64,000 nt of DNA from Desulfamplus sp. (GCA_015232455.1 JADFZQ010000004.1:62001-126000); one strand, 5' to 3'; positions 18,055 to 25,958 are shown, counted from the first letter of the stretch. Notes: generated by a model from the letters alone, not told the origin. A program made the numbers and translations.

Positions 18055-18459
18055 ATGGCTTATAAAATAAATGATAACTGTATTGGCTGCGGTAATTGTG
18101 CCAAAAAATGCCCTGAAAATGCTATTGAGGGTCAGGTTAAAGTTCGTTTTGAAATTGATGAATTTATCTGCTCAGAGTGCGGCAACTGCTTTGATACATG
18201 CAAAATGGGAGCAGTTACCGATCCATTTGGTAATACATCACCCAAAAAGAGCAAAAAACAGAGTGAATCAAAATCAAGAATTGACCCTGAAACCTGTGCT
18301 GGATGCAAAAACTGTTACTTAAACTGCCCTATGGACGCTATAACCATAGTAAAAAAAGGCTTTTTTGGAGGCACTTACTGCCGTATAAATATTGATCGAT
18401 GTTCAGGTTGCGGCACATGCACTAAAAACTGTATAACTGGTGCTGCGATTGTTGAGTGA
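18055..18459 (+). CDS. Polyferredoxin with four [4Fe-4S] motifs
   Basis: A 134-residue soluble ferredoxin made of two bicluster modules. Cysteine motifs are at 9-19 (CIGCGNCAKKC), 39-49 (CSECGNCFDTC), 81-91 (CAGCKNCYLNC) and 116-126 (CSGCGTCTKNC), joined by a Lys/Ser-rich linker at 61-75. It could hold up to four [4Fe-4S] clusters and carry electrons at low potential. Magnetosome islands of deltaproteobacteria commonly include ferredoxins, presumably for iron redox control. It is the only plus-strand gene in the island core and is divergent from the mamK operon. AGGT lies 10 bases before the ATG. Confidence 0.88.
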   Translation: MAYKINDNCIGCGNCAKKCPENAIEGQVKVRFEIDEFICSECGNCFDTCKMGAVTDPFGNTSPKKSKKQSESKSRIDPETCAGCKNCYLNCPMDAITIVKKGFFGGTYCRINIDRCSGCGTCTKNCITGAAIVE

Positions 18460-18511
18460 TTTATCGGTAAATCAAGCATACATCAATTTGTCTCAAATTT
18501 CTCAATCCTGC

Positions 18512-18769
18512 TCATTTATCACTCAAAAACACCCTATAATGATACCCGCATGATGGACAGTAATTTATCATCTCTTTTGCAGTGTATTGATACACTCCAA
18601 GAAGAATAAAAGGCACTCCAAGTATAGGTCCGCCTATAAAAAGAGTGAATGTTGCTCCAAGAGCTATGAAAGTAGCAGGCCACTTACCTGTATGTTTTTT
18701 AACTGTTACTAAATCCATTTTATCACCGCATTGGCGGCATTCTATAAATTTCTTTGTTGTAACCGTCAT
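18512..18769 (-). CDS. Small zinc-ribbon membrane protein
   Basis: An 85-residue protein with CRQCG near the N-terminus and CPSCGYHY near the C-terminus, a split zinc ribbon on both sides of two hydrophobic segments (about 30-50 and 48-64). It starts one base before the end of the upstream gene, at the 3' end of a three-gene minus-strand operon. Probably a small integral membrane protein with a cytoplasmic metal site. No family name recognised. Confidence 0.65.
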   Translation of the reverse strand: MTVTTKKFIECRQCGDKMDLVTVKKHTGKWPATFIALGATFTLFIGGPILGVPFILLGVYQYTAKEMINYCPSCGYHYRVFLSDK

Positions 18770-19129
18770 TTATACAACCTCTTTGCTCTTCTTTTTCTTG
18801 ATACTATTAAGTCCCCAGCTAAGTCCAGCAGCACCGCCAACAACTCCTGCAATCTTAGTAATTACACCTGTAACCACTACTTCTGCCGCACTTGCAGCAA
18901 CTGCTATTGCAGCAACACCACCAAGAAGCCCGATGCCGCCCCCGATAAGAACTTTGCTGCCAACCTGCATAACATCGGTAAAACCTACTCTATTGCCATC
19001 TTCCCATATATTCTCGTCATACTCATAATCATCGTAGGAGTAACCTTTAGGACGCATCTTTTTTAGGTTCTCTTTTTTTGTGTATATCTCTCTTTTTCTA
19101 TCTTCGTAAGTTTTGAAATGTTCAGCCAT
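18770..19129 (-). CDS. Gly/Ala-rich two-TM membrane protein
   Basis: A 119-residue protein with a charged N-terminal half (residues 1-50, including a Tyr/Asp/Glu stretch) and two Gly/Ala/Val-rich membrane segments (about 62-84 and 87-106), ending in a Lys cluster. The glycine-rich hairpin resembles in composition the MamC/Mms13-type crystal-shaping proteins, but I see no clear sequence match. It overlaps the upstream gene by 8 bases. Confidence 0.6.
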   Translation of the reverse strand: MAEHFKTYEDRKREIYTKKENLKKMRPKGYSYDDYEYDENIWEDGNRVGFTDVMQVGSKVLIGGGIGLLGGVAAIAVAASAAEVVVTGVITKIAGVVGGAAGLSWGLNSIKKKKSKEVV

Positions 19130-19577
19130 TTAAGTCGCCTCCTGTTACAGGCAAAGGAAAGTAAAAGTGCCTTCTTTTTTTATTACTCTTTTTCTTGTGA
19201 TCTTTTTTTATTGAACTATCATATTCTGTTTTTGTCTTTCTAAAAATATTGATTCCAGCTCCAGCAACTCCTCCTCCTGCACATCCTCCAATCTTTACTG
19301 CTGCCACATGTCCAAAAAGAGCCTTCAAAGCTACAGAAGGTATTACAGCCATACTGCCGCAAACAGCAACTAAACCAACCCCTGCTCCTACTGCTGCTGT
19401 TTTTCCATATTGTAATATCGAAGATTCTCTATAATGAGAACAATCTATGTTATTTTGGCGGTTATGGTCTGAAATATTATCATGGTGTGATTTTGCCATA
19501 TTCCTGATATGTAATTTGCATAGCTCAGGGCTATACCCTTTTAGCTCACATGTGTCGCATTTTGATTTTACATTCAT
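19122..19577 (-). CDS. Cys/His-containing Gly-rich membrane protein
   Basis: A 151-residue protein with an N-terminal CDTCELKGYSPELCKLHIRN motif (Cys 7, 10 and 20, then His) that could bind a metal or cluster, and a second Cys/His pair near residue 46. Two glycine/alanine-rich hydrophobic segments (about 60-85 and 90-110) follow, then a His/Lys-rich tail. The downstream neighbour shares the glycine-rich hairpin. AGGAGG precedes the ATG. Likely a magnetosome membrane protein, by context. Confidence 0.6.
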   Translation of the reverse strand: MNVKSKCDTCELKGYSPELCKLHIRNMAKSHHDNISDHNRQNNIDCSHYRESSILQYGKTAAVGAGVGLVAVCGSMAVIPSVALKALFGHVAAVKIGGCAGGGVAGAGINIFRKTKTEYDSSIKKDHKKKSNKKRRHFYFPLPVTGGDLNG

Positions 19578-19694
19578 AAAAAAATACCTCCTACTCTCTT
19601 TAATTCAACTGCTGTAATACAAAATAAAAAATGAAGATGTTTTATACGTTGAAATATCAACATAACCTAAGGAATGGGAATTTAATAGCACAAT

Positions 19695-19726
19695 TAGTAG
19701 AGAACAACGATCGTTGTTCTCTACTA
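19695..19726. repeat. 32-bp perfect palindrome in intergenic DNA
   Basis: Two 16-bp arms meet with no spacer, the left arm being TAGTAGAGAACAACGA. It lies between the stop of the PDZ-permease gene (19770) and the start of the Cys/His membrane gene (19577). No T-run follows on either strand, so a classical terminator is unlikely. It could be an operator, a cruciform or a processing site. Confidence 0.9.
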
Positions 19727-19769
19727 TATGACATTGGAGTATAATTTTGGCATTATTAAATTTTGATTC

Positions 19770-21767
19770 CTAAGGCATATTAAGCCAAAAAATATAAAAA
19801 CTTGAAACAGTAAGGAAAATAATTGCCATTGGGATACCTATTCCTGCAAACTGATGGAAAGTAAACCTTATCCTCTGGCTAATATCAACCTTGTATTTAA
19901 GATTAAAATTTTCAACAAGGGTTGTTGCAACAGGACCAGCAGTTGCTCCTGTCAAAGTTGCAGATGACCCTGCTAACACGCCAAGAGAGAGCGACCACCA
20001 TATAATATGATCAGCAGGCATAATGCCAATTCCCGCAACAACAGGGAAAAAGAGAGCTGTGGTCGGTCCCGCACTTAAAAAAGCTGTAATAAAAGCAGCT
20101 ATCCACATGAGTATCAGGCAGCATAGCCAAGGTTTTCCCATTGATATTTTTGTTATAAACTGTGTAACATACTGAAGAAGACCAGATGCCTCAAGTCCAC
20201 CTACAATTATAAAAAGACCTGTGAAGAATAGAACATCATTAAAAGATATTTGATTTAGCAAAGCATTTTTATTCATGCCTGAAAACAGGAAAACTGAAAG
20301 CCCTCCAGCCAGTGCAATTGCAGAAGGGTTTAGACAAAAAATATCTGATAGACTAAAGAGCATCAGCATGTGGACAAGTATAAACAACGCTCTTTTAATC
20401 GTTCTCTTCTCTTTTAAAGTCAATTTCGGCATGGTTAATCTGTTAGTGTGAGAATGCAATCCATACATTAAAATATTACGACTGCTATTTTCATTTATAT
20501 CATCTATATCTGAAAACTCATCATCATAGCCATTATCTACATCTTTTTTTCTATCTTTTTCCTTTAGCTTCTTATCGATATTATAAAAATAATCTAACCT
20601 ATATCTTAAATAGAACAACATAATTCCAAAAAGTATCATACATATCGGCATCATAAATAAAATGAATTGGTTGAAACCAACTCCAGCCTCTGAAGCTATC
20701 AGCATATTTGGAAAATCGCCAATCATTGTTGATGCTCCGCCAATATTTGAAGATATTATCTCTCCAATTACTATTGGTCTTGGATCAAAACCTGTTCTTG
20801 CTGCTAAATTGAGCGTCATTGGAATCATAACCAATATTGTTGTCAGATTATTAACAAGAAGAGAGAAAATATAGGTTATAATACAAAAAACGATCAAAAT
20901 TTTTACTCTGTCATTGCCAGAAAATAGATATATCCGATATGCCACATAATCAAAAAATCCAGCCTGATCTAATGTGGTTGAGATGATATACATTCCAAGC
21001 AGAAGAGCTATTGTATTAAACTTGATGGAAAAAAAAGCATCAACAGGATAATAGACTCCAAGAAATGAACCAACAGCAACAACAAAACAAGCACAGACCA
21101 GAACAGCGTGCATTCTTATTTCAATATTTCTGTATATAAAAATAAATAAGATAACAGTAAATTTAAGAAATAGCAGCATGGCAAGAAAATGGATACCACT
21201 TGACATGGATTTACTCTTTAAAGCCTTGTCTCTTGGATTAACAGTGGTTAAATGAAGATGAATATCTTTTTTCTGGTTATTCCTTAAAACTGTTATAATT
21301 AGAGTATCTCCACTCGTTTTACTGCTTAGAATCTGTGCAGCCATATCAGGAGAGGAAATCAGCTTTCCATCAAGCCCAACTATAATATCTCCAGTTTTAA
21401 GACCCGAACGCTCTGCTGGAGAATTTTGCATAATGCGGCCAACTACAAGATAAGAGCTGACGCCCAGAACAGTTTCCGTTACTGCTGGGTTAGCAGAGTA
21501 TCCGCTGCCTGAATATGAGAGAAGAAACTCAGCACCAATTTTTCCAATGTTTGGTTGTTCTCCGTAAATCTTTCTCTCAAGATTATCTCCCCAGAATGAC
21601 CACCCAATCAGAAAAAGAATGAACAAAATAAATAAAACAACTTTCCAAGAGTTTCTTGTTAGGCTGTTTTTGCCCTTTGGTAATTCGTTCCGTTCAGCTA
21701 TAAATTCCCTACTTATAGGCTTTACGCGACCGTTTTTTGCTCGACTGTTTATGACAATCAAGGGCAT
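19770..21767 (-). CDS. PDZ-domain fused to NhaD/ArsB-type ion permease (MamN-like)
   Basis: A 665-residue fusion. One membrane segment lies at about 43-62. A PDZ domain (about 95-190) has the ligand-loop region YLVVGRIMQNSPAERSGLKT and GDIIVGLDGK. After about residue 200 come roughly 11 transmembrane helices of the ion-transporter superfamily, with a charged loop at about 400-440. MamN in alphaproteobacteria belongs to the same permease group and is thought to export protons released in mineral formation; the PDZ addition is unusual. It follows mamM in the operon. GGAG lies 12 bases before the ATG. Confidence 0.75.
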   Translation of the reverse strand: MPLIVINSRAKNGRVKPISREFIAERNELPKGKNSLTRNSWKVVLFILFILFLIGWSFWGDNLERKIYGEQPNIGKIGAEFLLSYSGSGYSANPAVTETVLGVSSYLVVGRIMQNSPAERSGLKTGDIIVGLDGKLISSPDMAAQILSSKTSGDTLIITVLRNNQKKDIHLHLTTVNPRDKALKSKSMSSGIHFLAMLLFLKFTVILFIFIYRNIEIRMHAVLVCACFVVAVGSFLGVYYPVDAFFSIKFNTIALLLGMYIISTTLDQAGFFDYVAYRIYLFSGNDRVKILIVFCIITYIFSLLVNNLTTILVMIPMTLNLAARTGFDPRPIVIGEIISSNIGGASTMIGDFPNMLIASEAGVGFNQFILFMMPICMILFGIMLFYLRYRLDYFYNIDKKLKEKDRKKDVDNGYDDEFSDIDDINENSSRNILMYGLHSHTNRLTMPKLTLKEKRTIKRALFILVHMLMLFSLSDIFCLNPSAIALAGGLSVFLFSGMNKNALLNQISFNDVLFFTGLFIIVGGLEASGLLQYVTQFITKISMGKPWLCCLILMWIAAFITAFLSAGPTTALFFPVVAGIGIMPADHIIWWSLSLGVLAGSSATLTGATAGPVATTLVENFNLKYKVDISQRIRFTFHQFAGIGIPMAIIFLTVSSFYIFWLNMP

Positions 21768-21855
21768 TTATTTAATATTCTCCAATTGTGTATCTATATT
21801 TTTTAACAATGCAATAGATCCTATGTTAAAGCAAAAAACAGTCTTACTTTTATAT

Positions 21856-22746
21856 TTACTCTTCAAGTGGTTTAAAGTGAACCATTGCACGTTCAAGGTC
21901 TCTTACCTGCTGGAGAAGAATAACTCTCACTCTACCAGCAATATCTTCCCCCTGCTTAATTGTGCATTCAGAATCTACAAATATATCAACTTCAGCCCAA
22001 ATCTTTTGCCCAATGTGTCTTGTCTTTAGCTCTGCTACCCCTTTAACTCCATCTATTTTTGAAACAATCTCTGTTATCTCATCACCATAAAGGTGGTTTA
22101 CAGATGAGTCCATAAGCGATTTTATTGATTCTATAAGGATACTGACACTTACCTTGATGATTATAGCCACAACAACAATTGCACAAATAGGATCAAGATG
22201 GTGAAAGCCAAGTTTTGAGCCTATAACGCCAACTATAACTGCTACTGAAGAGAAGGCATCAGCCCTGTTTGCCCAAGCGTTTGCCATCATAGTCTGGCTT
22301 TTCAGGCGTGTCCCAACACATCTCATATAACGAAAGAGCATCTCATTTGCCAAGACAGATATAACTCCTGAAAGCAACGCAGATAGGTGTGGTGGAGCAG
22401 TTGGCTCTTGCATAAGATGATCAATAGAGGCAGAAATCAGCATAACTGCTGCTGCAATTATAAACAGAGATGTAAATCCAGCAGCAATAAACTCAATCTT
22501 TCCAAATCCAAATGGGAATCTTTCGTTTTTGGTCTTTTTTGTAAGTTTTTGGCTTACTGTGATAGCAAAAGCAGTAATGATATTTGATGTAGAGTGAAGA
22601 CCATCAGCAAGGCAAGCCTTGCTGCCGCTTGTAACTCCAACTACCAACTTCATAACAACAAGGATAAGATTAGTTACAATGCCTATAATTGCAACTCTTT
22701 CTCCACATTTTTCACATTTTGCACGATCAATTGGTATATTTGTCAT
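21856..22746 (-). CDS. mamM: Cation diffusion facilitator, MamM type
   Basis: A 296-residue CDF transporter that would load ferrous iron into magnetosomes. Six membrane helices are followed by a cytoplasmic dimerisation domain. Cys 11 and Cys 14 lie at the N-terminus; Asp 48 and His 51 in helix 2 and the NRADAFSS motif in helix 5 mark the metal path. The C-terminal [18 protein letters not shown] resembles MamM, whereas the middle also resembles MamB. I call it MamM because the other CDF here (32669-33667) is a clearer MamB. MamB and MamM are known to form heterodimers. Confidence 0.72.
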   Translation of the reverse strand: MTNIPIDRAKCEKCGERVAIIGIVTNLILVVMKLVVGVTSGSKACLADGLHSTSNIITAFAITVSQKLTKKTKNERFPFGFGKIEFIAAGFTSLFIIAAAVMLISASIDHLMQEPTAPPHLSALLSGVISVLANEMLFRYMRCVGTRLKSQTMMANAWANRADAFSSVAVIVGVIGSKLGFHHLDPICAIVVVAIIIKVSVSILIESIKSLMDSSVNHLYGDEITEIVSKIDGVKGVAELKTRHIGQKIWAEVDIFVDSECTIKQGEDIAGRVRVILLQQVRDLERAMVHFKPLEE

Positions 22747-22781
22747 ACAATATTCTCATTTTAGAATTACAGGTTTTATAA

Positions 22782-23099
22782 CTAAAGCTCTTCATCATGC
22801 TCAAAGTCGTCATCAGCCAACATCTCTTTTCTGTTATTGCTTGCCCTTTTGGGACTGTTTCTTACGCTGTTTTTGCGTTTAAGCAGATGTTGAAGCTGGC
22901 GTTTGAGTCTATCTTCTGTTGCTATTGCTGAAAAATGGCGAATAAGATAGCCGATAACTCCTGAAATGGTGATGACAAATATCAACCGCATATTTACAGG
23001 TTTGCCCGCAATAAAGGATACAGGCACATGTTCAAAATTCTCTATGGAGAAAAGCACAACAAGTATAGTAACAATTATGGTCATAATTGTTTTAAACAT
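22782..23099 (-). CDS. LapA/DUF1049-like small membrane protein (MamL-like)
   Basis: A 105-residue protein with two membrane helices (about 3-21 and 38-58) joined by the ENFEHVPVSFIAGKPVNMRL loop, then a strongly basic amphipathic tail and an acidic C-terminus. The layout is that of LapA/DUF1049 proteins. MamL of alphaproteobacteria is also a two-helix peptide with a basic tail needed for membrane bending, so an analogous role is possible. It lies immediately upstream of mamM. Confidence 0.6.
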   Translation of the reverse strand: MFKTIMTIIVTILVVLFSIENFEHVPVSFIAGKPVNMRLIFVITISGVIGYLIRHFSAIATEDRLKRQLQHLLKRKNSVRNSPKRASNNRKEMLADDDFEHDEEL

Positions 23100-23164
23100 T
23101 TTTCACCACCATATAAATATTTATTGATAAATATTATTTTTCCATCTTTTTTATTATTTAATCA

Positions 23165-23197
23165 GCCCCACCCGTCCCCATCCACTTGGGGAGGGGC
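23165..23197. other. GC-rich compound hairpin in AT-rich intergenic DNA
   Basis: Outer arms GCCCC (23165-23169) and GGGGC (23193-23197) enclose inner arms CCCC (23176-23179) and GGGG (23188-23191) with an 8-base loop. Neither side has a clear T-run. It may be an RNA stability or attenuation element between two genes of the operon. Its base composition is unlike its surroundings. Confidence 0.5.
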
Positions 23198-23250
23198 AGA
23201 ATAATTATCTGGAAAGCTATAGTTCTTAATTGAATACGCCATTTCCTGCA

Positions 23251-23263
23251 TGACCAACGGTCA
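23251..23263 (-). promoter_or_regulatory. SECIS-like hairpin downstream of UGA 23281-23279
   Basis: On the minus strand a TGACC / GGTCA stem closes a GTT loop. Twenty bases separate the UGA from the loop. A short loop starting with G at 16-37 bases is the known bacterial selenocysteine insertion pattern. It lies past the TAA that ends the read-through form. Confidence 0.55.
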
Positions 23264-23269
23264 AGTTAT

Positions 23270-23644
23270 TTATGGCGGTCAACCAAATGCTGCAAGGATA
23301 TTATAAGAGCCTCGATTTGGCAGAGGTTTCCATACAGTAGAGTTATTCTGAACAGGTGCATTAAATGCTGCTGGGTGATAAAGAAGAGGTTGTGTCCCCA
23401 TTCCCGGCTTCCACTCCTGAATATTAAACAACTGGCTGAACTTTGCTGCAACGTATGCCTGCGGGCTATCAGGTTTCTCTTTTTCACGATTATATACAAT
23501 CATGAGTATAATAACTACGCAAAGAAACACTGTGCCGATTATAGCCCACATTGAAGGTTCACCCATCTCTTGTTCAGGCTTGTTTTTCTTAGATTTTGGC
23601 TGAATTATCTCATCTATATCGTCAAATATTTCATCATCTATCAT
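23270..23644 (-). CDS. Predicted selenoprotein, single-TM magnetosome-cluster protein
   Basis: I place the start at the ATG at 23644 (MIDDEIFDD) with GGAG upstream, overlapping the NapH-like gene by 11 bases; a longer frame to 23749 has less support. The conventional product is 121 residues. It has an acidic/basic N-terminus, one membrane helix (about 33-52), then a soluble domain ending NILAAFG at a UGA (23281-23279). Reading the UGA as selenocysteine adds U-Pro-Pro before TAA at 23272-23270. The same LAA-x-G-UGA-Pro-Pro context occurs twice in the gene at 24577-25176, each with a hairpin at the same distance. Function unknown; a redox or metal-binding C-terminal Sec is inferred. Confidence 0.65.
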
Positions 23645-24494
23645 TTTTATAATAACTCCATTTTCTATCCAATGGAAACGGTGTGCATACCTTGACATGA
23701 TTGCATCTTGTGCATTCAAGGCAGCGGATACACTCTCCTGAATTTCCATCTATGGAAACATTTATATCAACAGGACAAATATCTTGACAGATATTGCAGC
23801 CATCACACCCGTTACCCACTTCAAGCCGAACCATACTGTATTTGTTAAACAGAGCAAGAATAGCCCCCATTGGACAGGCAACTCTGCAAAAAGGTCTTTT
23901 TGTTAAAACAAAAAATATCAGAAACACGATCATAACAGTTAAAGAGACAAAAAACATAATCCCTATACCAGTTGGAAAGACATGCTGCCCAGTTTGTGGA
24001 TTTATAGGATTCCACAATGCCCACGGAATTCCAGCCATAAGAGTGCCAGCAGGACAAACTTTTGAAAATACAGTTTCTGCTGTTAAGTAGGGAAGAATTA
24101 TAACCATCACCAACAGCACTGCATATTTAAAATATTTGAAGTATCTTGGTATTTTAAGTTTAGGTGAAGGGATTTTGTAGATAATATCTTGAATAAACCC
24201 AAACGGACAGAGCCATCCACAAGCCATTCTGCCTACACTGAGTCCCACAAGAGCAATAAATCCGATAAGATAATAAGGAATCACACGAATGGTCATAAAA
24301 TGCTGCAACGTCCCAATAGGGCATGAAAAGATTGCTGAAGGACATGCGTAACAGTTTAAAAAAGGGACACATACACCTTTAAGCGGACCTGTGGCTATAT
24401 TCTTTGTGCCTAATACACTCACATAGCTGTTTGAGAGTATTGTGCTTGCAAGCTGCATCAGTTGTCTGGTTTTAGAAAGAATCATATCAAACAC
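23634..24494 (-). CDS. NapH/NosR-type membrane polyferredoxin
   Basis: A 286-residue membrane protein with about five helices. It has the CxxxCP-type motifs of the family (CYACPSAIFSCPIG near 48, GWLCPFGF near 92, CRVACPMGA near 200) and two [4Fe-4S] motifs near the end (CDGCNICQDICP, CIRCLECTRC). NapH-like proteins pass electrons from quinol across the membrane to periplasmic partners. Here it could feed magnetochrome proteins or a selenoprotein that sets the Fe(II)/Fe(III) balance. It starts at GTG 24494 or ATG 24485 and lies between the two predicted selenoprotein genes. Confidence 0.82.
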   Translation of the reverse strand: MFDMILSKTRQLMQLASTILSNSYVSVLGTKNIATGPLKGVCVPFLNCYACPSAIFSCPIGTLQHFMTIRVIPYYLIGFIALVGLSVGRMACGWLCPFGFIQDIIYKIPSPKLKIPRYFKYFKYAVLLVMVIILPYLTAETVFSKVCPAGTLMAGIPWALWNPINPQTGQHVFPTGIGIMFFVSLTVMIVFLIFFVLTKRPFCRVACPMGAILALFNKYSMVRLEVGNGCDGCNICQDICPVDINVSIDGNSGECIRCLECTRCNHVKVCTPFPLDRKWSYYKNDR

Positions 24495-24576
24495 TCTTCC
24501 TTAAATAATTGCTCTCATAAAAATTAAAATGCTAAGCTGCCCTGATATAAGTTCTTAAAAATAAAGTAAGATTGGG

Positions 24577-25176
24577 TTAAAAAAACGTTCTATTGTTTCC
24601 TGCCATGCCTCCAGCTTGGCCTCCGGGAGGCGGTCAGCCACCGGCTGCAAGAGCTAAACTACTATTTGCCCCTGTGCTGTGAAACTGCATAATCTGGTCT
24701 CCTAAAGGACAAACAGGCGAACCAGTAGCGTTAAACTGTGGAAGTCCAACAGCTCCATGAACAGGACATACATACTGCCCTGAGATGCTGTTGGTTTGTG
24801 CAGATATACCATTTGAGAACGGTTGGGACTGAACAACCTGCTGCTGATAAGGCTGCATCTGCTGTTGGTAGGGCTGCACTTGCATTTGCTGATAAGGCTG
24901 TATTTGCTGCTGAAATTGCATTGGTTGTTGATATGGCATAACTGTTGCTGCATCTACCACTCCTCCTGCTCCTGCCTGACCTCCGGTCTGGCCTGTTGGG
25001 GGCGGTCAACCAACTGCTGCAAGCATCAAATCTGATGCAATCTGAACATTTTTATTCCACGAATCAAATCCAAAAATCAGCCAGTAGAGCATAGTGGTTA
25101 AAAGTGCAACCACCATAACCAAACCCGCAAACCATGCAAATTTCTTAAAATTAATATCCAAATAATCTTCAAGCAT
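24577..25176 (-). CDS. Predicted double-selenocysteine magnetosome-cluster protein
   Basis: The ATG at 25176 (GGAG upstream) opens a 56-residue reading frame with one membrane helix (about 12-36) ending LMLAAVG at UGA 25008-25006. The same frame runs on without another stop through PPPTGQTGGQAG, a Gln/Pro/Tyr-rich repeat region and a CPVHG...CPLGDQ segment. It ends LALAAGG at a second UGA (24636-24634), then PPPGGQAGGMAG and TAA at 24579-24577. Reading both UGAs as selenocysteine gives one 199-residue protein. Each UGA is followed by a hairpin with a GGA loop after exactly 21 bases. The conservative alternative is two genes, 25006-25176 and 24634-24960 (GTG start). Function unknown. Confidence 0.62.
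24602..24620 (-). promoter_or_regulatory. SECIS-like hairpin downstream of UGA 24636-24634
   Basis: On the minus strand GCCA pairs with TGGC, then an A-A mismatch, then GCT pairs with GGC (one wobble), closing a GGA loop at 24612-24610. The loop starts 22 bases after the UGA. The hairpin lies in the coding tail. Confidence 0.58.
24974..24992 (-). promoter_or_regulatory. SECIS-like hairpin downstream of UGA 25008-25006
   Basis: On the minus strand GCC pairs with GGC, then an A-A mismatch, then GACC pairs with GGTC, closing a GGA loop at 24984-24982. The loop starts 22 bases after the UGA, as for the second UGA. Stem, mismatch and loop share the same architecture although the stem sequences differ. 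Confidence 0.62.
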
Positions 25177-25255
25177 TTGAGATGTCTCCTTTTTATTAAG
25201 AACAGAGTAAAACGACTATATTCCTTTGGGGTAAAGTGTTAAGCCATCTTTTACT

Positions 25256-25441
25256 TCACTTAGTTTTGGTGAATTCAAAATTCTCTGATTGACCATTACC
25301 CTTTAGTTTATAGCTTACAGGTATTCGTTTTTTTTGTGTTTCTTTATAGAATTGGATTAAACATTTAGGATCATAGTTAAATTTTTGAGAAATTTCTTTT
25401 CTGACCTTCCTTATCTCATTAATTGTTTCAATTTCTTTCAT
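25256..25441 (-). CDS. Putative antitoxin partner of a PIN-domain toxin
   Basis: A 61-residue basic protein overlapping the end of the PIN gene by 14 bases. The N-terminal helix (ETINEIRKVRKEISQKFNYD) and the length fit the small antitoxin-like partners found next to PIN toxins, and the segment LIQFYKETQKK would wrap the toxin. Assigned by size, overlap and position; no DNA-binding fold is obvious. Confidence 0.62.
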   Translation of the reverse strand: MKEIETINEIRKVRKEISQKFNYDPKCLIQFYKETQKKRIPVSYKLKGNGQSENFEFTKTK

Positions 25442-25913
25442 TGAAGTCCTCCATTATTTCAAGTGGTGTAATAACTTCTGGGGTATGAATTCTTAGTTTT
25501 TCATTTATTTTTCTCATGTGCTTTTTTTTATTCGCATTTGCAAGATGGTTACAGTTCCAAGTTAAAAGATAATCAACCTTGTAAAAGGAAGCAATAGCAA
25601 GATGTAGTGCATCGCCAAGCTCATCTTTTGGCATCAAATAATTTGCTATATAAATCTCAACAATATCTTGAATTTCATCGTTTATCTCAAGTAGAGGAAT
25701 ATCTTTTATAAGTTCTATCTTTTCTTCTTTTTTAGGATAATCTCCAGACTCTAATTCATTAAAAACAGCTTCAGAAGTATAGCATACAAATCCTTTTTTG
25801 CTATTTTCCCACCATAACCTTGTCCAATTTCTCATAGCCACAGACTCTGCTTCAATTCGTGTCTCATGGTAAAATGAAGGTATTGATGTTTCAATATAAA
25901 CTGATGATTTCAT
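25428..25913 (-). CDS. PIN-domain toxin-like RNase
   Basis: A 161-residue PIN-fold protein beginning VYIETSIPSF, with the first active-site acid, then ELESGDYP, and DELGDALHLAIASF around residues 97-110 with further acids, then DYLLTWNCNHLAN. It would be a VapC-like ribonuclease. It is inserted inside the magnetosome operon between the MamE-type gene and the predicted selenoprotein. Toxin-first order is less usual than in VapBC. Confidence 0.78.
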   Translation of the reverse strand: MKSSVYIETSIPSFYHETRIEAESVAMRNWTRLWWENSKKGFVCYTSEAVFNELESGDYPKKEEKIELIKDIPLLEINDEIQDIVEIYIANYLMPKDELGDALHLAIASFYKVDYLLTWNCNHLANANKKKHMRKINEKLRIHTPEVITPLEIMEDFNERN

Positions 25914-25958
25914 TTATTATTATACCTTAAAGGGTTACCCTAACCCAATACATGACGT

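Noticed and set aside
18457-18474. Hairpin TGATTTA-TCGG-TAAATCA after the ferredoxin as terminator
   Set aside because: Stem is AT-rich with seven pairs and no T-run follows; possible but too weak to call.
24731-25009. A 92-residue minus-strand open frame across the UGA region in another frame
   Set aside because: Its composition (Arg/Ser/Ala-rich, no repeats shared with relatives) looks like a shadow of the frame with the two UGAs, and it has no ribosome-binding site.
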